From: Parapristionchus giblindavisi
Lineage: Eukaryota > Nematoda > Chromadorea > Rhabditida > Diplogasteridae
DNA length: 64,000 nt
Assembly (NCBI GenBank): GCA_943737045.1
Contig: CALSFV010000069.1
Span: forward strand, 124,001 to 188,000
Direction of reading: 5' to 3'
Shown: piece by piece, positions 22,401 to 35,016 of the stretch
Layout: each line of letters opens with the position of its first letter
Numbering within the stretch: the stretch's first letter is position 1
Translations under genes and position numbers: made by a program
The notes under the pieces: model-generated
The model's input: the letters and a program-made list of their open reading frames with translations, nothing else
Told to the model about the DNA's origin: nothing
Databases searched by the model: none

Positions 22401-25400
22401 TTACAACTCTGTATTTAATAGTACACGTAATACGAATCTGAAAAAAACTTTTAAAAAAAATACAAAGAAAAATATTGAATGCTGCTGCTGAATGCTGCTT
22501 AAAAATAAAGAATGAATACCTTGGGAATAAGGCAATAATAACAGCATTGATAGTTGTAAACCAAAATGATAAAGATGATATCATATCAATAGCAACCTAA
22601 ATAATATATTTGTTCATCCATTCATTTCATCTATTTACATTATCATCTGTATGAAATAAATTCTCTAGAGAAGGAATAGATGTACTTAGAATGAAATAAC
22701 CAAAATGTACGAAAATGAAGAATATATGAATAACAATTGTTGGTAGGTTCTGAAACAGTATTAGATATTCATTAATGCATTGTATCTTTGTTTTCTTACC
22801 CAACATCTTGTTTCTAACATCAAATGGAATATATTACAGAAAAACATAGAAGTGGAAAGAATAAATCCAAAATGAGATATACTCCAATCGGAATTGACCA
22901 TCAACTCAAATAATTCAATTTTTTTGATAATTCAAATCTTTGTAAAAAAGTGCATTATATTGACGTTTCTTTATGTATGTTCAATACAACCCTCCCTACA
23001 TGTCCATAAAGTTCATATTACTATGTACTACTTAAATGTATATCTCCAATTAAACTCTTCAAACCACTCGACATTAATTCCAGACACTTCTCTATACAAA
23101 GTTCTAATGAAAGTGAAAGTCTAATCATACTAATAGTAAGGAAAGATCATATAAAATATGATTAGAACAAACCAAATGAGAACTGAAATAAACAATGAAT
23201 CCTTGCCAAAATGCATCCAGAATATTGATTAGATAAAGAATAATATTGTAAAGTTGTCCTTAAAACGTTTGACGTTTGTCTAGATGAGAGTGAATCAATA
23301 TTACCTTTTCTTCCTCTTTCATATAATTGAGGTTTATTTAGTAATGTTTCTTCAAGCTCATATTGTTCATAAATTCCAAATAAAATTGGTTGGACACTAA
23401 AATAAATGATGTCGATATATTCTTTTGTTTATATGAAATGTGAACCTCGTGAAAATGATTGGATATAAAGCAGAATATGTATTATCAATTGGATAACTTC
23501 CAGACCATCCACTAAAGAATTGAATAAAGAAAGTTATTACGACTATATGCTGAATAATCAAGTATATATTCTAATCCAAAACTATGAACTATTACCGTAG
23601 TTTTATAAAAGAAATAGAGAAGAATATAAGATATCCTACTGTAGTTTCTATTTCCATGAATAAGAATCAATCGAGATAAGAAAGAGAATTGAGAAAGAAC
23701 AAAATCTGCAGCCATGGAAGCCTTGAATAGATATAATAGATATAATAGAATAGATATAATATCTTCATACTTGCATTCCTTCACTTCCTATTATTCCAAT
23801 TCCAACATTAGCTGATTGTATCATAGGAACATCATTTGCCCCATCTCCTATTACAGCAACCAAAGAATTACCACTACAAATATCATTTCTTTCTCTTTTA
23901 ATAAAGATAAGATAAAAGAATGAAAGTAACCATTTTCGTACACTCTTCACTATATCTGATTTCTGTGATGGAGTTAATCGATAACAGAGTACAGATGAAC
24001 AACTATAATGATAAGATATAACTATCATCTTGATAAATAATTGAAACAAGTGTTACATATACGTTAAAGGACCATACCCTGAGACAATTTTACTCTCCTC
24101 TCTGGCAACATTTTATCGTAGACAAAAGAAAACGAGAGCGTGGCCAAAGAAGAGAGTTTGAAATGACCTCAAGGTGATATCTTTAAATGATATCAATCAT
24201 ATAAATGACATGAATATTTAAGGGTAAAAGATACTCTTGCAATGAGGTGATGGATGTTTCATCTTTACAAAGAATATCGATTAATTGTGATGATACTGAT
24301 ACATCTTTCCTATAAATAAATAGAATTTGAAGAGTAATCGATTAGATAAATAACCCAATCAATGATATCTCTAGATCTTCAATATTTTGAAGATGAATAG
24401 AAGATGAATTGAATAATCCACAGGAAGTAGCTACACCTTCAGCTGTTTCCTTCTTATCTCCAGTTAATATCCATATCTTGATCCCTGCTTCACGTAAAGA
24501 TGAAATTGTTTGTGATACTCCTATCTAAAAAGACATTGAATATATTGAATACAATTCAATATAATACTTGTAATTCATCTTGAACTGCAGTCACTCCAAT
24601 TGGAATAGAATCATGTTCTATTCTTTCAGACATTTCAATCAACATTTTCTTAGATTCTTCATCATCTTCTGAATGTTCAATCTAAATGAATTCATTCATA
24701 TCTATTCATATTCATTCATTCCATACAATCTTATAAACATTATGCCATTCATCAAACTTATTTCTATCCATTATCTTCATTCCCATTACAAGAGTTCTCA
24801 ATCCATTTCTAGCATATTCTTCTACTTTTTGACTCAATTGATATCTCTAAATATTAGATGTATTTCATAATAAATATATTATTGTAATACAGTTTCAATT
24901 TCCTTTGATAGTTTATCTTGACTTTCTTCAATGATTGGTGATAGAATAGGTTGAAGTTTCGATTGAATTATTCTTCTAATACTTGTTATTCTATGATGCG
25001 AATGAGTATTCAACATAGTTGAATCAGCTCCTTTTGTATATATTATAACAGTATCGTTATCTCTTTCAATACAAACTGACATCTTCTTTCGAATTGAATC
25101 AAATGGAAGAACACACAGAATTGTTGATCTCAAAGATTATGAATTGGATTACATGAAATAAAATAAGAAATATTATATTGTTGATAAAATATGATGAATG
25201 ATATCTTACGTTTTAGGTGCCCCATCATGAATAGTATAATGAATTGCTCCACTACCTCGTCCTATTAGATTATATCCAAATTGTTTAACTCCTTTAACTA
25301 AAGCTATTTCATCAGGACTTTCACCTTCCAAATGAGTTCTAATAGAAGTTACTATTATTAATTTATAATATTTTGAGGTGATTTACTTGATAGAATCATC

Positions 25401-28035
25401 CATATCATAATTAAATACTTTCTGATCGAATTCAGATTTAGTATAATCATAGAAGAATGAATTACCAACAATGAAGACTCCATCATCATAGAAACCTGCC
25501 TATACAATAATATTTGATAATAAATATATTGAATAACAAACTTCGATGACATCTTTTCGTTCAGTATGAATGAATACTGTATTACATATCAACATATTCA
25601 TTAGAAGATTATTCAAATTTTCATCATAATTTGAATGAATAAAAGATCCTTCCTTAGATATTGATTGAGATAATTGATATGAATAAGATGATACCTCTAC
25701 AGAATAAGTTGAATCAACAGTTGATATACTGACAAGAGTCATTCTATTTTGAGTCAAAGTACCAGTTTTATCAGATAAAAGATGAGTTATCTGTCCTAAT
25801 TCTTCTCCCGTTCCTAATGATCGAGCAATAAATAATTCATCCTATTATTATTTCATCAATAAATAAATAAATAAATCAATCAATAATCGATATGAATACC
25901 TTCTCTTCTGAATACATTCCAATATCCTGCATCATAAGAAATGCTTGACCTAATTTAATTAATTCAATTGTAATATACATTGATAAAGGAATAATTAACT
26001 ACAATAATTATCATTTTTTCAATGTATTAATATGTTTGTTTTACCTGGTAAAGAATTATACTATTTCCTATGACAGAAAGAATACTTAGATCTTGAATAG
26101 GTGCAAATGGGATGATTCCTAATACATATTCAGGATATGTATTGTACCATAGATTCTGGAATGAATGACTTATAAGATATACGATAAGATTGAATGAATC
26201 TCACATTGGCTACAGTAGTTATAACTACTAGAATAACTAAGATAACAGCTGATACAATAACATATCTATTTGTTTGTTTCTCAGCTAAACTCATTTTATA
26301 AGGAGCTCTTCCACTATTCAACATCATCTTTGTATCATGTCCTGAATGAAATGAAGATAAATGAATGAATGAATGAATGAATTGAATGAACCTGCATATA
26401 TGACAATTCCTTCAACAAATGTAGTATTCTTCAATCTACATCCTCTTAGAAGTACATTATTAAGACTAAACGATTCCTTCATTCCATCTATATCAATTGT
26501 TCCATTCATCTAATAATAGATCATTCATTCAAAGATTATTCAATAATAAACTAACTTGATTAAGTTCCTTCGAAGGTGATCCACATGATATATTGATATG
26601 AACTTCATTCCATTCATATGAAATATCTTCCTAAATAATAACGAATAGTTATATTGCTTATGCGTCTTTGAATATTCAGGAATGAAAATATACGAAGTGA
26701 AAAAAGTGATTAGAAAAAGTGTAGTGTATATTCTCTTTCTCTTTTCTGAACTTTTAAATGTAAGATTAATGTTAACATACTCCACATGATTTAATGAATG
26801 GTCTAGGAACAATTCGATGTTTGAGATTACTTTCTCCATCGAGATTTGATGTTTCTAAGAAAGCATTTCCATCATCAGAAGAAGATCTTAAGAGAATATA
26901 ATAGATATGATGATAGAATAGAATGGATACCGTAGAATTATTAGATCTGCTGGAATTATTTCATTATTTGAGAGATGAACAATATCACCAACTATGACAT
27001 GTTTCCATTGCATCTTTCGAAATCGTCCATTACGACTGAACATATGATATGATATAGGACAGCGTATTTGAAAATTTCTGCAATTCTTGTCAAGCAAAAA
27101 AATGGCAAAATCTTTTTCCCTTTCTTCTCGACTTTTTTCTCTTCCCGGTCTTTTGTGTGCGATGAACACCGCAAAAAAGTGAAGAATGATTCTACCATTT
27201 TTTTTGCTTGACAAGAGTTGCAAAAAATTTCTAATACTCTGTCCTATATGACAAAGATATGATAATGATCTTACCTATCCCATACATGACATGTATCATT
27301 GTTTACTTTACTATCTAAAGATATGATAATGATCTTACCTATCCCATACATGACATGTATCATTGTTTACTTTACTATCTAAAGATATGATAATGATCTT
27401 ACCTATCCCATACATGACATGTATCATTGTTTACTTTACTATCTAAACGTCGTCTTCTTAGATCTTCTAATGCATCCTAGAGAGAGAAGAATAGAATAAA
27501 CTAGTTTATACAACATTCGATGAACCTTTAGAGCTGTTAAACAAATAATGAATACTACAGGAATAGTTGCTGTTATTGGATCAACTGCTGTGAAGATTGG
27601 AATCCAATTTAGAACTTTAATCAATCAATAAATTATCGATTTTGAATATGATCAATGTGACTAACCAACAATCAATACAAAATAAATATTCGCTAATCGA
27701 TGAAATTGTTCCCATAAATTTTTAGGAAAGAAAGTAAATGCATTATATTTAGTAGTTGATACCTGAGATCATCATCATACTCATTTATATTAAGAAATAT
27801 GAAATAACTAACTGTATTAGATCTGTACTTTTTGTAATTTTCTAATTGATATCTAGGACATGTAAATTGTGAATTAGATGATATTAATCGTGAACTGAAA
27901 GATATGATATATATTGATTGATAGAGAAATAATATCTAACGAATCATTATATCTTTGTCTGATATTAAGATATTGAGTGATTGGAGGAGAAGATGGAATC
28001 CAATATGATGAGACTCGACGATGATGCTTATACAT
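22401..28035 (-). CDS. P4-type ATPase (phospholipid flippase)
   Basis: Thirty exons on the minus strand, from 27941-28035 to 22401-22437, join in phase to 1119 residues, a normal P4-ATPase length. Landmarks in order: N-terminal TSKYN-like [12 protein letters not shown], actuator [13 protein letters not shown] (Glu199), [12 protein letters not shown] in helix 4, phosphorylation motif [11 protein letters not shown] (Asp420), KGAD (608-611), TGDKKETA (755-762) and [11 protein letters not shown] (849 on), then six C-terminal helices with FFSGWSG and a short tail. P4-ATPases move aminophospholipids or related lipids to the cytosolic leaflet of plasma, Golgi or endosomal membranes, generally with a CDC50 partner. 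Resemblance around YFVLIVVLNWIP and the loop before VGDIV seems closest to the ATP10 (class 5) group; that assignment is tentative. The start follows an acceptor-like CTCAATTCAG, possibly a trans-splice site. Intron 5 carries a foldback and a tandem duplication of the exon 5 donor. Confidence 0.96.
27055..27246. mobile_element. Small foldback element in flippase intron 5
   Basis: TAGGACAGCGTATTTGAAAA at 27055 faces an inverse ending CTGTCCTA at 27246, and both arms share TCTTGTCAAGCAAAAAAA. About 190 bp, no coding capacity. The splice signals of the host exon lie outside it. Confidence 0.8.
27253..27444 (-). repeat. 64-bp tandem repeat spanning a splice donor, three copies
   Basis: Copies begin at 27253, 27317 and 27381 and are identical. 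On the coding strand each contains the last ~40 bases of flippase exon 5, the donor GTAAGATC and 20 bases of intron ending in TATCTTT. The copy at 27381-27444 belongs to the real exon (27403-27476); the other two form exon-like repeats downstream in the intron, each preceded by TTTAG, an acceptor-like sequence. Confidence 0.95.
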
Positions 28036-28727
28036 ACTGAATTGAGAAGATATGATAGATTCATTGAGGAAGTGATGGATGCGAAAAGTAATAATCGTTA
28101 AAGAAGGAGACCCTTGAGTTGGCATGACTAACTCCCGCAACGATTAACATGGGATTGAATGTTAATATTCTATTGAAATTAGCGTAAGTGACAATGGGAA
28201 AGTGAGAGAGCCAAGTATGCAAATCGGATAGGCACTCTCTACTTGCATGAAAAGTTGTACTTTCACTGCGCATAACAAGCTTCAAACAGATCATCACGCA
28301 AAATGAAATATGTCGTTCGGTTCGTGTGATAAATCTCTATTATTCTACCCGAACAGTCTTGTTACGAAAAAACTCGAGGGTCTCCATCTTTAATATAATG
28401 ATCATCCAATGAAATAGATCCTTATCAATCAAGAATAGACAGAATAGAAGCGTGAATGTTTGTAGAGAGATAGAAGAGAGAATAGAAAAGTGAGAGAAAG
28501 GGGAGAGGGAGAGAAAGGGAGAGGGAGAGAAAGGGAGAGGGGGAGAAAAGGGAGATGGAGAATGAGAAGGTGAGTAAAAGTTCAGATGTATCATACATTG
28601 AGTCATTTCCGAAGTTCCTTAATCATTTGAATACATTGTTAAAATGAGAATCTTTGTATTTCTTATTGTTAAAGTGATTGATATTATTTATTCCAAAATG
28701 AAACAAAACAAAGATAGAAAGATGAAC
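28036..28727. other. Spacer between paraoxonase-like gene and flippase
   Basis: About 690 bp between two genes on the same strand. Contains a GGGAGA low-complexity tract at about 28498-28560. Spacing is long for a nematode operon. No exon supported; the frame 27874-28140 merely extends the first flippase exon upstream. Confidence 0.5.
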
Positions 28728-31127
28728 TCAGTAGGTTAGACTAAAAGATACATAAGGTTGAAGAGGACATGATAGTATCTGATTATTAGATCCACTTATA
28801 AATAGAGAGGTTCCTCCAACGATTGCTGATGATGATCCTGATACTGTAGCTCCATCATTTGCATACAAAGTATCGATTTTACTGAAAGAAACGAAGAACA
28901 TTCATTAATATGTAATATAATAATTATACAGATTGTTAAAATCATCAGAATATGAAGTATGAATACGAAGAATAAGAGATGGAGAATAATGAGAAGTCCT
29001 GAATAGATTAATATTCAAAAGTATCTAATCATTGATAATATACTTATTCAATCGATTGAGTATTGATCGATATCTTATTGGTTGTGTAGACACAATCAAT
29101 GAATTATCTAATCCTTTCCATAGTTTAGATGGAGATGAATAGATAGGAATCTCCTATAATATATTGATCAATCAGCAATATATTCTTATGATTCACCCCG
29201 ATTCTTGTAATAGAAAATGAAGGAGAAATAGAATATATAAGAATGGTTTGAGATGAAAACGAAGATACATAGAGTCTTCTGAAGATGAAAAGTATAATAA
29301 TAATAGATATAACTGATATTCTTACTTGGATAGATCTTCGTACGTTATCCCACTAGGTGATAAAACATTTCTATCAACATATCGAGTATTCTTTCCATCA
29401 AACAATATAATACTTCCATAATCTTTTCCCATATATTCCTCCAATTCAATATGTATTAACTTGAAAAGTAATTAAGAGTACCTTATATAATCTATTCAAC
29501 TCATTTCTTTCTTCATTCCATATTGTACCATAGAACTTATCCTTATCGATAGCTACTATATCCGATATACTTAAAACAATATTTATCTGCTCTACGAAGT
29601 ATATGAGAAAAATACCGATGGAACTTTTTACTTCTAATTGTATAATGATGTTTGATTGTAGCTGTTTGTTTATTAACACTCATTATCTCTATTGTTTCTT
29701 CATTTGATCTATGATTTACAACGAAAACTCGTCTTTTGAAGATCTAAATTTTGAACTTATTTTCTTCATCTTTATTTTTTGTCATTAGCTTTGTCATTAC
29801 TTCATCATTCCGAGATTAGGTTTTAAATAATTAATAGTATTTGATACGTACGGATATTGCCTCTGGATAGAATTCCTTAAGATTTCGATCATTTACTAAT
29901 AATTGATGAGCTGATTTGTTCCTTGCTTCATATGCAAAGAATCCAGTCTTATTCGATGATGTAATCTGAAAAGAAAGATAATGAATATGATTGTAGTAGA
30001 TAGATAGATATCAATACACTATAAATAAAGCAGAAAAGTGATCGTGTTTGTTACCGGCCACGCCCCCTTCTCTCCCTCTCTCTTTCAATGTAGTGCTCGG
30101 CATACACCAGACGGGTTTAGTGCGCGATGGAACTGATCAGCGGTGGGCGGGGCTTAGACGGGTCCAAGCCATACCAAGTTAGCTAATAAGTCAAGTCGTC
30201 ATTACTTAAGTTATAAGTCAAGGATTAAGTTAAGTAATAAGGCCATAAGGAATAAGTTAAGTACAGTTAAGTAAGCAATGCAAAATTAAGTCATGCTAAC
30301 GTAAATTAAGTTAAGGCAAGGTAAGTTAACATTAGTGTAATACGTCATGGTACATATTACTGTAACGCAACCAAGCACATCACCGATTACGGTAGCAGGA
30401 TAAGGAATATGATTATTAGCTACCGTAACCCGGTTCGGTGGGTCAGATTAAGTACCGATGGTCAGCTTTAAGTAAAAAATTGTCGTACTAACAATAAGCA
30501 CTATTCGAGTTATATGATTATGTCTATTGTAGACTACCGTAACCCGGTTCGGTGGGTCAGATTAAGTACCGATAGTCAGCTTTGAGTAAAAATTGTCGTA
30601 CTAAGCATCATTCGAGTTATATGATTATGCCTATTGTAGACTACAGTCGGTGGGTCAGAATAAGTTCGATTGGTCAGATTTGAGTAAAATTCTGTGAAGT
30701 CATCGTCAAGTCTCATCCACCTCTGATAGATTCAAAAAGACGAAGAAATTCTCAAAAAAAAAAAACTGCTGATTTTCTACAAACGTCAATAAACAACACA
30801 CAACCCAACCTAGCGCCCTAGGCACAATGCAGTCGATAACGCGCGCCGTAGGCGCGCGCGACCGACTGGTAACTACATATGGAAAGATGATTCTGTCCTT
30901 AAAGGAATCAAAATCTGTAGCATAAACTTCTTCATCGCCCAAAGGAACAGTTGAACATTCTCCAGGTACATAATTATATACTCTTTTGTTTACTCCAAGA
31001 AATAATCTTAATCCAAAATAATAAATATATTTTTTATGAAAACATTCATAACTTACATTAGATAGGCTAAATTATATGAAAATATTGAGATAATAATACT
31101 TGCGATAGTTGGACGAAAGAAAGACAT
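28728..31127 (-). CDS. Paraoxonase/arylesterase family protein (MEC-6-like)
   Basis: Ten minus-strand exons (31057-31127, 30877-31006, 29852-29965, 29616-29743, 29482-29569, 29326-29438, 29197-29278, 29044-29153, 28930-28998, 28728-28881) join in phase to 352 residues, close to the ~355 of paraoxonases. Residues 8-23 form an N-terminal membrane anchor, as in PON and MEC-6 proteins. Recognisable blocks are VPGECSTVPLGDEEVYATDF (around the first calcium-site acidic pair), VFVVNHRSNEETIEI, SDIVAIDKDKFYGT and the C-terminal YANDGATVSGSSSAIVGG. The fold is a six-bladed, calcium-binding propeller; in nematodes members help assemble DEG/ENaC channels in the ER, and vertebrate ones hydrolyse lactones. 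Which applies here cannot be told. Intron 2 (29966-30876) is filled with repeats. It is divergent from the VPS4-like gene (466 bp between starts). Confidence 0.9.
30180..30350. repeat. Degenerate TTAAGT-rich array
   Basis: In paraoxonase-like intron 2, variants of AAGTTAAGTAA recur more than ten times in about 170 bp. There is no fixed period. On the plus strand these look like GTAAGT-type motifs, but the host gene lies on the other strand. Confidence 0.6.
30421..30700. repeat. Tandem repeat of about 112 bp, 2.5 copies
   Basis: The unit beginning TACCGTAACCCGGTTCGGTG and including GGGTCAGATTAAGTACCGAT and GAGTTATATGATTATG occurs at about 30421 and 30533, with a degraded third partial copy at about 30640-30700. 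It lies in paraoxonase-like intron 2. Confidence 0.8.
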
Positions 31128-31593
31128 TGTAAATGCATGTTTAGGATCTCCTTCTCTCTATTCTCTTCTACTTCTATTCAATGGACTAAGCATCCTGGAC
31201 AACTAAGGGGCGCATATATATTATTCATGTGGCATACGACATTATCACATTTATGATTTGATTTTATCGATTTGTATAACCTAATTTCAAGAGACATGAT
31301 TGTTAAGTGTATATGAAAAAATTATAGAACATAACGTGAAAATATTGTTATTTTAATTCACTAATGAGGACGACAGCTGGAGTTAGCTTCCTAAGCGAAG
31401 CCAAGAGAAAAAATGAAATGAAATAAAATAAAATAAACGATATTTTCATTTAGCAATTTAAGTGCGAAAATTCTCTTACAGCGAAAACACAATTTTACGG
31501 TAGTTTTAACAATTAAGAAACTATCGATTAACATCACGTCGTTATCATTTCTATATCTTCATTCAAATTAATTTTAAATTCTTCTCGATCACT

Positions 31594-33244
31594 ATGAATA
31601 CTCCAATCCAACTAATTCGATCTGTTGAGAAAGCTTCTTCATTATTTTCAGCTGTAGTTGAAGACAATATTACGAATCGTGATAAAATCACCGAAGTATT
31701 GTTATTCTCTTTTTACCGTCAATTCGCTAACATTTTGCAGATGATTCATGCTGCTAAGGAAGTTCTTTCTTCTATATCATCTTCCTCTAAGGAAGATTCT
31801 AGACGTGAGACAGTTATTTCTATTATATCAACACTGGAAACATCACTATCTCTGATTGAAACAAAGGTTCGTCCACTTTTGGACAAAAATTAAATATTTT
31901 CTAATGATCAGGATAAGTTAGTTAATGATTGTGATGATGACAAGAAGATGGAAACTGATGAGTAAGTTGTATATTCAATTATTGTATTAAAACGAAGTCT
32001 CGGTCAGGGGAAATAAATTGGATTCTTTTGCTGCGGGTCGATTAAGTGCATTGGAATCTACGCTCATTTCTGATTTATCATCTCTGCCTCTATTAAGTGA
32101 TATAGTTGGACTCAAAGAGGTTAAGATAACTCGAGTATTCATCTAGAAACAATCTATTCAGGCTAAAGAATCATTATTAGAAGCATTGGTAGATCCTCTT
32201 TTATATCCTGAATGGTTTGCATCATCAAATCTTCAACCGTGGAGATGTGTTCTACTCTTCGGTCCACCAGGCACAGGTATACATACATTATAATCTATTG
32301 ATATTACAGTGTAATATAGGCAAATCAGCGTTATGTGGTGCTATTGCTCGTGAAGTTGGAGCACGTTTCTATTGTATATCTTCATCTGATTTGATCTCTT
32401 CATGGAGTGGACAAAGCGAAAAGTTAATTAAAAGTTTATTTGATATGGTATTATCGAATGAAGAACGTTAGTGTTATCTCAATATTATGTTATCCATCCA
32501 AATTTATTTAGCTTCGATAATTTTTATGGATGAAGTAGATAGTTTATGTCGTAAGAGAAATAATAGTGAAGATGATTCTAATAGAAGAGTCAAGGTATGA
32601 ATCTAATCAATATCCATTGATATATGATATATAGACTGAATTACTTGTTCAACTTCCTCGTTTACAATCTTCATCTTCCCGTGTATTTCTTATATCAGCA
32701 ACTAATTGTCCATGGGAATTAGATCCTGCCTTTCTTAGAAGGTTCATATTCTTTTCTAATCATATCTACTATTTCATTTCATTTCATTTGATATTGATTA
32801 TAGATTTGAGAAGAAGATCTATATCGGTCTTCCTGATATTGAAGCACGTGAAGAATTATTCAGTAAACAATTAAATGTGAGTTGATTATATAGATGAATG
32901 ATTCAATGGATATATTGAATTGATTTAGAGGATTGAATTAGATGATGATGTATCATATGAATGGTTAGCTAAAGAAACAGAAGGATTATCTGGAGACGAT
33001 ATTAGAAGATTATGTACTGAGATTGCATTCACTCATTTTAGATTATATAAGGTATACATATCTTTGATTGATACAATAGTTGATGATATTATAGGAAGAG
33101 AAAAGAATAAAAGGAGTAGTGAATAGAATAGAAGTTACTCAATCAATGATTTCTCCTATTATATCTCGTACACATCCTACAGTATCCTCTGAATATATGA
33201 AACAATTTGAAAGATATACAACACAATCTTCATTTACTAAATAA
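31594..33244 (+). CDS. VPS4-like (meiotic-clade) AAA ATPase
   Basis: Ten exons (31594-31866, 31912-31961, 32008-32119, 32162-32276, 32320-32466, 32512-32594, 32635-32741, 32804-32876, 32929-33051, 33095-33244) join in phase to 410 residues. The first ~90 residues are predicted helical and occupy the place of the MIT domain, though resemblance is weak. The AAA domain starts at SDIVGLKEAKESLLEALVDP; it has Walker A GPPGTGKS (179-186), Walker B IIFMDEVD (235-242), sensor ATN and the arginine-finger block LRRFEKKIYIGLPD (around 295). VPS4 disassembles ESCRT-III; katanin and spastin, its relatives, sever microtubules. The LLFGPPGTGKSALCGAIA and IYIGLPD blocks and the short linker favour VPS4 over katanin, but the weak N-terminal domain leaves this at family level. 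The reading frame is intact. Confidence 0.88.
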
Positions 33245-33539
33245 TTATATTCTTTATTACAAATACTCGATAAGCAGTGAATAGTGGAACGATTGTTTTA
33301 TTCATTTACACTTTCTCATTGATCAAACTCGATTTCATTCTCTATTAACTTCTCATTTTACTTTCATACCTTACTTTTTCTTACTTTGTAATGTTTAAAT
33401 ACAATTGATACACTGTACGAATCGTTAATAAAAGAGTAGTGAATACTGATATGCAAATGAGATCATTAAGTGTTGATTGAGATGGAATAATGTAATAGTA
33501 TGTTACGCCCGTAATGACTATCTATACATTATATTCCAT

Positions 33540-34992
33540 TTATGGGGCTATCTTCTCATATCGAATGAATGTATGCTCCTATAAATATATCATCTACGAA
33601 TGAATATATAGTAAGATGAATATAGAGACAACTGTCAATAAACGATATAGAATAGATAGAGGAAGGGAAGGGATACACAGACTATGATCTACTCGATTGA
33701 TTGATATGAAGATAGATGAATGAATGAATAGATGATACCTGCATTCCATGAGTAAGTGTTTCCATATGAAGACTTGCTTGAAGTGTTCGTCCATCTAATA
33801 GACTCCATTCACGAACCAACTCAAATATAATCATCATTACAATCATCCCTCATTCATCCTATCTACTAATGCTTTGAAGAGGAAAAATATGATATGAGGA
33901 AAATCATAAATAATGGTCTTTGATCTTTACAGTATCTCCACTTTTACTTACATCATGAACAGGTAAATCTCTTGAGAATGAAATTCTTCCAATATCTTTA
34001 AGTCCAAACTTTATTGATTGACCTCTGACTGTTCCTTCTTCGATTGTTACGAAACCTTCAATAATCTCATTATTATATCAATTTACAAAGTAAATATATA
34101 CTATTACAGTATCTTGCAATCCCATAAATTCTACTCTTCACTTCGTTTATTGATGGATTGATCATATTTTTATACTAGATTTAAATTTTCATCAGCAGGA
34201 TTTTCTCTGTATTTCGATGTTTATATTGCCATATATGAACGAACGGATTGAAATTAAGAATATCGATGTGATATGAGATGCATCTAACCATTATTCATAA
34301 CAGTTGTAAGTGCTGCTTCTCTTGTATTTGGTTTAACAGCTAAATATCCCGTCTCACTGTGAAGTTCGTCCTTCTCTCCTATACTCCATGCGAATGCTCT
34401 GAACATTCATTGAAGAAGTAGAGGGAGGGAAAGAAGGAGAGGTAGAGGGAGAGGGAGAGGGAGAGGGAGAGGGAGAGGGAGAAGGAGAGGGAGAGGGAGA
34501 GATTATAGGAGGGAGACTTATCACACTCTTACACAATCGAGAGAAGGTTCACAATATGGAGCTAGAGTCAAGGTTATGATTATAGAAGAAGTAATGAGAG
34601 AAAAGATCAAATGATTCATTCAATACTCTATAGGATGAAAACTCTCTAACTTTATCTAAGTAAAGAGTAATTTTAGGAAAAAACAACAACAGTAAACTTA
34701 ATATGATGTTGTTATTTTCAGTTCAAAGATGTTTTTCTATTACAAATGATTATAGATATATAGTGAATAGAAAGAGAAAGAGTAATAATACTTACGTATA
34801 ATTCAATCCTTTAGTACCATCAAGATCATCTGATGGAATAGCAAATGTAATCTCTTCACCATAAGTAAACTTTGGAATAGTAGGGAATACAGCCTTTCCT
34901 CCATGTTCACTTCTCCATGTTCCTACTATCCATGACAATGGAGATAACGATGGAGGAAGTCGAGTCATATCGAATCCTTCAATCATCATCAT
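33540..34992 (-). CDS. Nitrobindin-like (THAP4 C-terminal type) beta-barrel protein
   Basis: Five minus-strand exons (34796-34992, 34289-34356, 33952-34055, 33739-33819, 33540-33578) join in phase to 162 residues, the length of a single nitrobindin barrel. Family blocks are LSWIVGTWRSEHGG, FPTIPKFTYGEEITF, ETGYLAVKP, RISFSRDLPVHD and the C-terminal HTFIRYEKIAP. Nitrobindins are small cytosolic haem proteins that bind NO and can convert peroxynitrite; ligand residues here cannot be assigned with certainty (His152 is a candidate). The predicted start is a run of three ATG codons at 34992. Only 24 bases separate it from the stop codon of the ShKT gene upstream, in the same frame, so the two may be one transcription unit (see findings). 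Confidence 0.88.
34355..34510. repeat. GGGAGA low-complexity tract in nitrobindin intron 1
   Basis: Purine repeat of GAGAGG/GGGAGA from about 34420 to 34503. The Ser-Pro frame read on the minus strand is an artefact of the repeat. Confidence 0.85.
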
Positions 34993-35016
34993 ATCATATA
35001 CAGTATTCCATACAAT

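Noticed and set aside
24004..24049. Upstream extension ([12 protein letters not shown]) of the flippase exon before [11 protein letters not shown]
   Set aside because: Phase with the preceding exon would give a TGA; the acceptor at TTATAG just before Cys840 keeps the frame and matches the family.
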